NCBI GenBank assembly: GCA_003833135.1
Contig: QZLH01000051.1
Span: 43,097 to 100,009, forward strand
Direction: 5' to 3'
DNA length: 56,913 nt
DNA from: Oehlia diaphana
Lineage: Eukaryota > Glomeromycota > Glomeromycetes > Glomerales > Glomeraceae
Shown: one piece after another, positions 24,085 to 33,166 of the stretch
How positions within the stretch are numbered: position 1 is the first letter of the stretch
Layout: each line of letters opens with the position of its first letter
Notes under the pieces: model-generated
Database searches by the model: none
Seen by the model: the letters and a program-made list of their open reading frames with translations, nothing else
Told to the model about the DNA's origin: nothing
Program-made: the position numbers and the translations under genes

Positions 24085-24840
24085 TTACTTGATTTATAAT
24101 TTCATACATTTATTACGTAATTTATCGTCAATATCGTGAACATGATACGGAATTTATACTGAATTTTTAAACTTGATTTTTCAAAAAATAATTTTATCAT
24201 CACTAGGCGTAACCTGTCACATCGCTTATGAGAAAGTAAGAATTATTAATAATGTGCATATTTTTATTTAATGGTAAAGAAGACATAGCTAATTCCTTCT
24301 CTAGAATTAGCAGACGCATGCTTGCATCAAGTAAGAAAGTAATAACACACTTATATTTTATTTTCCATGCAATGTGAATAAGTTTTTTCCTATTATTATG
24401 ATGGCATTAGTAGGAAATAAATGTAATAAATTACACAATTTACATATTATACAAATAACAATGAATTGTGTGCAAGTGTTATACAGTATATGAAATATTA
24501 TTATTAAATGCAAATTTTATTTATCACACGAAACAAATGTCGCAGTACTGTGAAATTTATAAATTCATTACAAAAACAATTTTGTATAAATAGTTTATTG
24601 TTACATTACTACAAAAAAAAAACTTTTTTATTTTATCTCAAAAAATTTCATTGTAGCGTTAAAAAAACTCTCTCACTAATTAATATGAAAAAAAAAAAAT
24701 ATCCCCTGAAAAATTAATTATAACAATCTATTGCTATAAATAATTAATTATATTAGTCTGATACTATTATTATTGTTAATAATAATCGGGAAAAAAGGCA
24801 ATTGCCGTGGCGTCGTAACATTGATCTGATCACCGATCCA
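24085..24840. other. Intergenic
   Basis: No gene is supported. The short frame 24508-24717 is Lys-rich low-complexity sequence. Confidence 0.5.
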
Positions 24841-25315
24841 AACCTAAATGGTGAAAGAATATATTCGGGAAAAAAAAAATTCGGTTTGAAAGAAAAAAAA
24901 CCGAACCAAAAAGAAAAAATTTTGGATTGGAAAAAAAGCCAAACCAGAAAATAACAAAAAAAAAAAAAATCATAAAATTAAAAACGAAAAAAAAAAATTG
25001 TAGGAGGGATAAAAAGGAAAATTGGGCTGAATAAAGAAACCGAAAAGGAAAAAGAAAGAAAAAATAAAAAACAATTCGAAAGAAAAAGAAAAAAAATTTG
25101 GGGGAAAGAAATTGGATAAAGAAAGAAATCGGTTTAGTACCGAAACAAATTCTGACCAAAAAGACCGAAAAAAATTAATAATATGGTCTAAAAAAAAAAC
25201 CGAAAAAAATAATATAAGTCTTAAAGATTATTTAATAAAAAAAAAAATAATAATAATTTTTCGGTATTGGAAAAAAAACCAAATCTAAAAAAAAAAAAAA
25301 AAAGTGTTTCGAAAG
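24841..25315. repeat. A-rich repeat containing the copy of 1-110
   Basis: The first 110 bp are identical to 1-110. The rest is purine-rich with repeated AACCGAAA / CCAAATCTAAA words. The long minus-strand frame here (24830-25159) is a Phe-rich artefact of the A runs. Confidence 0.8.
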
Positions 25316-25352
25316 AGAAAAGAGAAACAGTGTAATGCCGTAGTATACATAG

Positions 25353-25909
25353 TAAATTTATTAATTATGGGGCGCAGTATTACAGCTAAACTTAGTGTAT
25401 AAATTTTAAATTATTTTTAGAAATTTTATATTTTTAATCATGTGATAAAGTTAGGCGTCCGAGAAGACGTTAAACTAATAAAATTAGAAAAGGACACTAA
25501 ATTGAAATGTTAAGGATCTACTGTACTACTTATTATGATGTCAGAAATATGTTAATCGAATTTAACAAAATTTCATGAAATTATTTATATTTCCATGTAC
25601 AAACACAAAGTTCCATGTTTAATAATTTAGGATTCCATGTACTGTATGAATAAGGAATTCCATGAATGATCGACATTAGTTTTAATGATTTTCAGAAATT
25701 ATAAAAGGACATCAATTTTGACCTATTGAAAAAGGATCGCTTCAGAGAATAAATATTAGGATTTATTTATTTTATTAACATATTTTATTTATTTTATATT
25801 ATTAAACCAAAGCATATTAATGTATTGATAGTGTTATAACTAATAAATGTTACTTTTTGTTAATATCTAATGTGGCAACGTGATTTATCACGGGGTTAGA
25901 TATTACAAC
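25353..25909. repeat. LTR-like dispersed repeat, copy 1
   Basis: It starts AATTTATTAATTATGGGGCG and ends near GGGTTAGATATTACA. Both ends match 47213-47624 (AATTTATTAATTGCGGGGCG at the start, GCAGCGTGATTTATCA and GAGTACTACA at the end). The GGGG tract followed by an element ending in TACA is reminiscent of a retrotransposon polypurine tract plus LTR. No coding region is attached. Confidence 0.55.
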
Positions 25910-26008
25910 AGATCGGTTGGAAAAAACCCGAAAATATTTCATTAACCGGAATTGGATTAGATGTACAACATGACATGAAAAAAATTTTTTTACTATGAGC
26001 TGTACGCA

Positions 26009-26085
26009 TTTTTCAGGGCCGGAATTATGATAATGTCAGTCGGTTACTATAATAGGAAATAAAATTCTGACTAGCATTATCAAAA
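26009..26085. repeat. Short hairpin repeat, copy 2
   Basis: Same family as 7113-7188. GATAATGTCAGTC and GACTAGCATTATC are near-perfect inverted arms around an AT-rich centre. Confidence 0.65.
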
Positions 26086-26130
26086 TAATCTAAAAGAAAT
26101 GTTCAAAATACGCAAACTCATCCTTTATTA

Positions 26131-26571
26131 CAGTGTTGGGTTTTGGACTTGTCCAGTTGGTTTTTTAAATTGGACAATTTTGGACTGTCCAAAACCAATT
26201 TTGGACATAGTTTTGGACATAGTTTTGGACAGTTTAATACTGCTCAAGAGTTCTAATATTTATTAACTAAAACTAAAAAGAAAATAAAAATGCAATGTTA
26301 AAATGTTAAAAAAGTAAATATTCAATAAATTAAATGATAAAAAATTAATGTAAAATCAAATAATATTAAAATTTTATATTTAAAGATTTTTGAAGTAATT
26401 TAATAATTGAACTAAAATTAAAATTAGTCAAAATAAGTCATAATTCTGGCCAAAATTAAATTTTTTGTCATGTGACCTGTTCAATGAAAAAAAGGTTTTG
26501 GTTTTGGACAAGTTTTGGACAGGTTTTGGACAAATGTCCAAAACGTCCAATTGTCCAATTGCCCAACACTG
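26131..26571. mobile_element. hAT-type MITE, left end to first right end
   Basis: The ends CAGTGTTGGG and CCCAACACTG are 10-bp inverted repeats of the hAT type. Both ends are rich in a TTTTGGACA word and its inverse. The 8 bp on the left is CTTTATTA, but the 8 bp after 26571 is CCTGGGGG, which does not match. The matching CTTTATTA occurs after a second, identical right end at 28311. There is no coding frame. Confidence 0.85.
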
Positions 26572-26929
26572 CCTGGGGGTATAAGGTCAAACTCCTAATT
26601 TTTGCAAGATACCTGGAGTACTGTAGCTCACGATATACGGTATATATATACAACTATTTTAAATTATATTTATTTTTACTCACCTTAGGAATTGAACTGA
26701 ATACCTCCAAACATAATTATTTCACAAACTAACCACTGTACTATTTAATTTAATATATATATATATATTTATATTTATATTTATTATAATTAATAAAATC
26801 ATTTCAGCATTGCGTAATATACCTATATCACATGTTCATGTGATACTGGATTAATAATTACCGTTGTGGTGCTGCGAACTGCGGTATAGCAAAAAAAAAT
26901 TATGCTTTTTTTGACAAAGCTTAATTTTT

Positions 26930-27170
26930 TTTTGCCTCTTTCGTTCTCCCCTTCTCTTTCATTTTCTATTATTCTTTTGTTCTCCCCTTCTCTTTTGTTT
27001 TTCCCCTCCCTTTTGTTCTCCTTTTCTCCTTTCATTTTTCCCTTCCCTTTCATTCTCTCTCTCCCTTTTATTCTCCCTTTCCTTTTCATTTTCCTCTTCC
27101 CTTTTCATTTTCCCCTTTCCTTTTCATTTTCCCCTTTCCTTTTCCCCTTTCCTTTTCGTTTTTCTATTTT
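26930..27170. repeat. Polypyrimidine tract (CCTTTTC-type)
   Basis: About 240 bp of nearly pure C and T on the plus strand with a loose TTTTCATTTTCCCC repeat. Frames across it (26823-27089 minus, 26902-27228 plus) are composition artefacts. Such mirror-rich tracts can form triplex DNA. Confidence 0.75.
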
Positions 27171-27177
27171 CCAAATG

Positions 27178-28057
27178 GTAAGTTTCAATGCGTTTGCTTT
27201 GAAACTTTTAAAATTATTTTTTTTTTAGAAAACATTACTAATGTTTTCATATTTTTTTGTAGGTTTTCAGCGTGTTTGATTCAGAATATTGAACAGTAAA
27301 TTTTGACATGTTGAAATTTTTTAAAAAATAATTCTTTTTAGGAAACATATCTAATGTTTCCTTTCTTTTTTTTTGTAGGTTCTTTCTTTGAGAAACTGGA
27401 AAATGAAGGTGAGTTTTAAAGCGTTCGCTTCAAAACTTTTAAGAATTATTTTTTTTAATTTATTTTAACAAAATGTGACTAACGTTTTGATTTTTTTTTA
27501 TTTTTTAAAACCGCGGCTTTCTGGATAGCTCACAGATGGGAATTTTGAAGGTAAACCTTCAAAATTTTTTAATTGTTTATCTTTAACGAAACATGTTTAA
27601 TACTTCAATTTTTTGTTTTTTAGAACTGCGGCCTTTTAGATGGGTAAATTTTTTTTTAATTTATTTTAACGAAATGTGACTAACATTTTATTTTTCTTTT
27701 TTTTTTAGGTCCACAGATTTCTGAAGAATTTTTTAAATGGGATTTTGAAGGTAAAACTTCAAAATCTCTTCTTTATTTTTTTATTTTAGAGAAACGTTAA
27801 CTAACATTTCTTTCTTTTTCATTTTGTAGATTTATGGGTTTTCAGATATAATGGTGAGTTTTGCAACATCTATTGTGAAATTTTATTTTTTTTATTTTAA
27901 AGAAACGTTGATTAATATTTCTTTCTTTCTCTTTTTGTAGATATCAGACTTTGTAATAGAATGGTAAGTTTCGCAACAAATATTGCAAAATTTTATTTTT
28001 TAATTTTTATTTTTTAAGAAACGTTTTAACTGAATATTTCTCTTTTTTTTTTGTAAG
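27178..28057 (+). other. Array of hairpin-bounded mini-introns and micro-exons
   Basis: About eight units with a period near 115 bp repeat the same plan. Each has a GTAAGT/GTGAGT/GTAAA donor inside or beside an inverted repeat, then a T-rich stretch, then a second inverted repeat (GAAACRTTnnCTAAYRTTTC type). A pyrimidine tract and TTTTGTAG acceptor follow. Second hairpins start at 27228, 27341, 27469, 27586, 27669, 27791, 27902 and 28018. Segments between acceptor and next donor would be 33, 30, 42, 20, 42, 24 and 23 nt. The two 42-nt ones (27509-27550, 27709-27750) are similar. No frame stays open across all of them. It may be an introner-like intron array, a decayed micro-exon gene, or a non-coding RNA. 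Confidence 0.6.
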
Positions 28058-28190
28058 TTCGGCTAACCTCTGGAACTTCTTAGCTATCAGTGCCTATTTT
28101 TTTGATTACCATATAATAATCCTGTAATGTATATTTTGTAATAATTGACAATATAATTGCTATTATAATTTAATATATATTAAAATACCA

Positions 28191-28191
28191 N
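28191..28191. other. Single N, assembly join
   Basis: One undetermined base sits exactly at the start of the duplicated 120 bp. The next single N (32681) also sits at the start of a duplicated segment, so both are probably contig joins. Confidence 0.85.
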
Positions 28192-28311
28192 AAAATTAAA
28201 TTTTTTGTCATGTGACCTGTTCAATGAAAAAAAGGTTTTGGTTTTGGACAAGTTTTGGACAGGTTTTGGACAAATGTCCAAAACGTCCAATTGTCCAATT
28301 GCCCAACACTG
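28192..28311. mobile_element. Second, identical right end of the hAT MITE
   Basis: These 120 bp are identical to 26452-26571 and are followed by CTTTATTA (28312-28319), the same 8-mer that precedes the left end at 26123-26130. By target-duplication logic this is the true right end of the element starting at 26131. Confidence 0.85.
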
Positions 28312-28319
28312 CTTTATTA

Positions 28320-28900
28320 GTATTATAAAAATTTATACATTATAAATGATTATAACATGGACAACATGGACGCAAAAGCTGTATAGCTGTATATCAAATT
28401 CCCTAGTTTCTAAATGATACCTATCCATCTATCTATTGTATCCTTGACAAAACTTCCCTTTAACTTTCTTACTGACTCCATATCTCGTTTACCCATCCAT
28501 TTCATGTGTTTGGTAATTGTATCTCGGTAGCCACCTTGCTAATTTCTTAATATCCATGACAAATTCCATTATCACGTTTTTAAATTTATTATCCGCCGTT
28601 CTACCATTAAATAGACAACGCCTTTTATAGCTTCATCCATTAAATATCATTAATGATCTCTCGTGAAAAATTTTCTATTTCTCACTTTCCCCTTTTTCTT
28701 TTTTAAAAAAAAGTTTTTTTTTACCTCCCTTACTTTTATACTTTTCACTTTTTTCTTTTTTAACCCTTTTATTTTTTAAAAAAATATTTTCTTTTTCTTA
28801 TTTCCACCTCGTTACTTCGTTGTTATTGCCTTCCCCTTTTAGAAGTCTTTTTTTTAGTTCTTTTTTATATTACATTGGACTCTTTATTCGTAAGTCGCTG
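28320..28900. other. Intergenic, T-rich
   Basis: No gene is supported. Runs of T and A (28690-28800) precede the acceptor-like series that follows. Confidence 0.4.
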
Positions 28901-28904
28901 GAAT

Positions 28905-29330
28905 TTCTCTTCTTTTATTGTAGGATACCAAGGACTTTTTTTTGTAGAACATTTAGAGTTTCTTTTTTCTTTTTTTGTAAGGCGGGATTGATCTCTTTTT
29001 GTGAGACTCTTCAGGTTTCATTTTTGTAGGTCATTTCAGATCAGATTTCTCTTTCTTTTTTGTGGGGCGCTAGGACTTCCTTCTTTTTATATGATGCTGA
29101 GCTTCTTTTTTAGGAACATCAGCTTTTGGAGGCTTGTACGAACCTGGAATTACTTGCAAGTATTATATAGAGGGGAGTTGACATTTCATTTATGTTAAAG
29201 GAACGTAGTAATATTTATTTTTTTCTTTTTTAGATTACCGGGCTTTAATTACTGTAGATACTATATAGGAAGGAGTTCGGCTTTTAATTGAGTAAAAGAA
29301 ACGACCTTACATTTCTTTTTTTTTGTTTAT
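28905..29330 (+). other. Decayed continuation of the acceptor/micro-exon array
   Basis: Short GC-richer segments of about 13-19 nt alternate with T tracts ending TTTTGTAG, TTTTGTAA, TTTTGTG or TTTTTTAG. Then two longer units end in AAAGGAACGTAGTAATATTTA...TTTTTTAG and AAAGAAACGACCTTACATTTC. The last two recall the GAAACRTT hairpin of 27178-28057. The two arrays are separated by the suspect N join. Confidence 0.4.
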
Positions 29331-29429
29331 TTATAATCTTTGTTTTTTATTTACATTTGATTTAATAAAGTGTATTACTATAACTATAAATATATTTATG
29401 AATATAATTTAGTGTTTAAAATGTACTAA

Positions 29430-29712
29430 AACCGTATAAATTCTATATAAAAAATGTATAAAAATATGTATAAAGATATGTGTATAACATACTGATAAAA
29501 CGTGTTTATTTCAAAATATCAGTATACAAAACGTATATAACCGTAATTGAATTGGACAGATTCCGTAGTCACGTATCTTTTTCCGTATCTTTTTTTTTTC
29601 AATATAATATTGTATGTTTATTGTACGTTTATTATATATTTATTACATATAATAAATACGTTTTTTTCCTATATAAAAACATATTAAAAACGTATGCAGA
29701 TTTTTTATAGGG
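29430..29712. repeat. AT-rich repeat with ACGTATA words
   Basis: Words ACGTATA / TATACGT and CTATATAAAAA recur. The left part (CTATATAAAAAATGTATAAA) resembles the inverse of the right end (CCTATAAAAAATCTGCATAC), so it may be a decayed MITE. No gene is present. Confidence 0.35.
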
Positions 29713-29822
29713 AGAGAAAACTTTTATTAAGTGGATTTAATTTTAATGTATTTTCCTTTAAAAATTTAAAATGTATAAGAATTATATAAATATAAACTCA
29801 ATATTGATAACATTTAGTCAAA

Positions 29823-32218
29823 TTAATATATACCCCTATTTCCATAAGAATTGATTTCTAATTCTTCAATATTTCGCTTTGTTCCGAGTATGTTTGAGCT
29901 AATAATATTCAAATCGTTTGAATTTAAGTTATGTAATGATGGACTAAATATTTTAAACTTTAAATACCTTTTAATATCTATGTCAAGCTCTAGTTCTATC
30001 GAACTATAATCTATAAAAAAAAAATGAGATATATTAATTCAAGGACTTGATCAACATTTATTTTGCCTTTTATTGTCATACCTTTTGAAAATTTTGATGA
30101 ACAACTGGAAATAAAAGATCTTAATGATCTGCTTGTATATATAGCACTTGGATGAATTTTTCCATTAAACTCAGGACCAAGTTTCTTCAATTTTATTAAC
30201 TCTTTTCTTTTTATTTCAGCTTGTTTGAATTGTTCTAAGTCATTATTTCTATAAAACCATTGACCAAGAGTCTTACGAAATTCCGTTATAAGTGGTCTTT
30301 TCGTGGGATCAGAATCCCAACATCTTTTCATTAATTCTGCGTAACATTCTGGTGTATCTTCTGTAATTTCAGGACGAACTCCATCAAGAATTTTATAAAT
30401 CAGATTAATATCATGCCCAACATTAGAAAAAGGTTTACAACCCGTTGTAAGTTCCCACATAATCATACCCATACAATAAATATCAGATTCTTTAGAAAAT
30501 GCAGACCCTTTAAATATTTCTGGTGCAACATATGGTATCACTCCATATATTTCGTTGTTTGATTGTGCATTATTTACAGGTTGTGATAATCCTAGATCTC
30601 CAATTTGCCATCGATGTCTTTTTCCATTTGATGAATCGGATAATATGTTTCCACTATGAAAATCTCGATGTATAAATTCTGAATTATGAATAGTTTCAAG
30701 TCTAAAATAAGAAAATTAATTATTATATTAGAAATTATTGTAAATAAAAACAATAAAAATACTTAATATAAATACCCTTCTGAAATTTGCCGTAAAATAG
30801 CCAATTTCTGTTTATTCCATGTAATTTTTGTAAATTTCTCTCGTAGAATATTATGTAAATCTCCTTCTAATGCATATTGCATAACTAAGATATAATCACC
30901 AAATTTAGGATCTTTTGTAAAACCATAAGTTCTAACAATATGATGTTTAATTTGATAGCAATATTGATTTGATTTTAACTATAAATTTTAAGATTAAAAA
31001 GGTTAAAAACAAACTATTTATATTGTAATCATAGTAAATAATTTAAATACAATTTACTGTACTATTTACCTCATTTAAAAAGTATTTACTAATTCCTTGA
31101 GAATTATTAAACTTTTTTAATATGACAGTTTCATTATTTCTTCTCTCTCTAAATTTTGAATAAATAAAATTATTATTTATTGAACCATCTAGCCAAGTCG
31201 CTTGATATATGATACCAAATCCTCCCTTTGCTATTTCCCTTACATTTGTAAATTGAGAATATGGTATCCATTCCATCAATATTTCTGCTTTATCACACCT
31301 AAACGTACTATAAATAGAACTAAATAATGTATTTGGGAGAAAGTATTTGTCGATATTTTTTATCTCGTTAGCAAATTTAGTTATTTCCAATCTATTGTGA
31401 ATTTCAATTCTTAAATTAACAAGAAAATCATCTAAATCGCTATTTCCGCTTCTAAATTTTTCTATATCAAAAATTATTGATGATACTCTTTTACACTTTT
31501 TACATTGTGATTGATTTGTAACGCCAAAAATAACATTTGTTGTTAAACAATATCTACATCCAGTATATAATATAAAACAATTTTCACAATACTTTTGACA
31601 GTCTGATATAAATTTTAATTTTGTATGACAAGCTTGACAATAAGGTAAATTATGCCACCATGGTAAATAAATAATTGGTATAGGTTTTTTAGTCAAAGTT
31701 GATTCTGTATATTCGGAAGAAATTAGATAACAATCTGAACATAATCTCAATTCTTCATATACATTTTTATGGAATGCCTTTCCACATAATTTACAATTTT
31801 CTTCACTAATAACCACATTTTTGACTAAATTATTCTTCTTATTTCCACAAAGCATATAAGTACTATATACGAGTATTTGTTTAAAGCATATTATTTCTAA
31901 GCAATTTCTACAGCATTCTTGAATATTTTGTGGTTCTTTTGTCCTACTTATTTCATGTTCATTACATTCTAAGTTCCTCGTAAATATATACACATCCAAA
32001 TATATATTTTTATCAGTTATATTAGTAAGGTAACACAATAAACATTTTTTGCAGTAATTTTGTCGATCACGGCAATAACTGAATGGTATCTCAGTATATA
32101 TATCATCGCAACGAATACAATTTTTATCATCTTTATTGAATGAAATAAATGAAATCGGCACAGGACTAGATTTTAATTTTGGTGTCGGATCAAAAGAATC
32201 ATCATTTGTAAGCTCCAT
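29823..32218 (-). CDS. Cys-rich TKL-type protein kinase, four exons, 719 aa
   Basis: Exons 32218-31070, 30978-30776, 30701-30082 and 30010-29823 join with GT..AG introns and continuous phase. It should transfer phosphate to Ser/Thr (or Tyr) in the cytosol. Residues 30-250 hold many Cys pairs (CIRC, CKKC, CRNC, CKLC, CSDC, CQAC, CENC, CRYC, CKKC), probably zinc-binding. The kinase domain starts at EWIPYSQF (about 317). The P-loop is KGGFG (331-335), the ATP lysine is near 368, the HRD loop is IHRDFHSGN (H462-D464), DFG is replaced by DLG (486-488), and APE follows (YVAPEIF). The last exon adds a tail after HPSAIYTSR. The kinase residues are intact, so activity is likely. Target is unknown. The 5' part is duplicated at 32682-33166. 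Confidence 0.9.
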
Positions 32219-32418
32219 TTTATCATATTAAATATAAGTAAGTACTGATAAATAATTAGAAATTTTTACAGCATATTTATAGTTTTTTTCGATGATTCAT
32301 TATTTCGGGAAACTTAAAGGATAGAACTTTCTAAAAAGTAATTCTAAGAATTTTTTTACCAATATGCATAGAATTTCAGAAAGTTCGTATGTCATTTGGA
32401 AGTATTTTATCGAAGGGT
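31917..32418 (-). repeat. Source segment of the kinase 5' duplication
   Basis: This segment holds the first about 100 codons of the kinase plus about 200 bp of upstream DNA. It is repeated at 32682-33166 with a few per cent divergence and several small indels. Confidence 0.85.
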
Positions 32419-32680
32419 GTTACGATAACATGTAGTGTATGTATGTAGGGTTCCATACAGATCTACATCGTTTATTACCAAATAAAGAGGTCGTCTAAAG
32501 CGGGGCAAATCACGTGATTCAGTGTAATTTTAATTAGATTAATTTTTTATAAAGAAAGATTAATAGAAACTTTAAAATCATAATATAAGCGTACCTTTAT
32601 CTGCTTTGCAAGTTTACTTAAGGAAAAAAAGTGGATTTTGAATATTGTTTTTGACTTTACATATGAATGAACGAAACTTT

Positions 32681-32681
32681 N
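32681..32681. other. Single N, assembly join
   Basis: The N falls exactly at the end of the duplicated coding segment. Sequence on its left (to 32680) is unrelated to the kinase. Confidence 0.85.
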
Positions 32682-32971
32682 TCTTGAATATTTTGTGGTT
32701 CTTTTGTCCTACTTATTTCATGTTCATTACATTCTAAGTTCCTTGTAAATATATACACATCCAAATATATATTTTTATCAGTAATATTAGTAAGGTAACC
32801 CGATAAACATTTTTTGCAGTATTTTTGATATTTTATTGATGTCTCAGTATATATATCATCGCAATGAATACAATTTTTGTCATCTTTATTGAATGAAATA
32901 AATGAAATCGGCACAGGACTAGATTTTAAGTTTGGTGTCGGATCAAAAGAATCATCATTTGTAAGCTCCAT
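32682..32971 (-). pseudogene. Truncated 5' copy of the Cys-rich kinase
   Basis: The first 96 codons start at 32971 with MELTNDDSFDPTP and match the kinase start at 32218. Differences are a few substitutions and one in-frame length change around residues 44-55, where CxxC spacing is altered. The copy stops at the N (32681), so no kinase domain is present in this assembly. It may be a real tandem paralogue cut by a misjoin, a second haplotype, or a true fragment. The frame is kept open, which argues against long decay. Confidence 0.7.
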
Positions 32972-33166
32972 TTTATCATATTAAATATAAGTACTGATAG
33001 ATAATTAGAAATTTTTACAACATATATATAGTTTTTTTCGATGATTCATTATGTCAGCAATTTAAAAGATAGAACTTTCTAAAAAGTATTTCTAAGATTT
33101 TTTTTACCAATATGCATGGAATTTCAGAAAGTTCGTATGTCATTTGGAAGTATTTTATCGAAGGGT

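Noticed and set aside
24830..25159. Long minus-strand frame rich in Phe
   Set aside because: It is the reverse complement of A-rich repeat DNA. Composition explains the lack of stops.
26823..27228. Lys/Arg/Glu-rich and Phe/Pro/Ser-rich frames on opposite strands
   Set aside because: Both read the same polypyrimidine tract and have no ordinary protein composition.
26131..28319. Reading the hAT MITE as a 2.2-kb autonomous element carrying the micro-exon array as its transposase gene
   Set aside because: The interior has no transposase frame, and an identical right end occurs inside it, next to an N. Misassembly or recombination explains this better.
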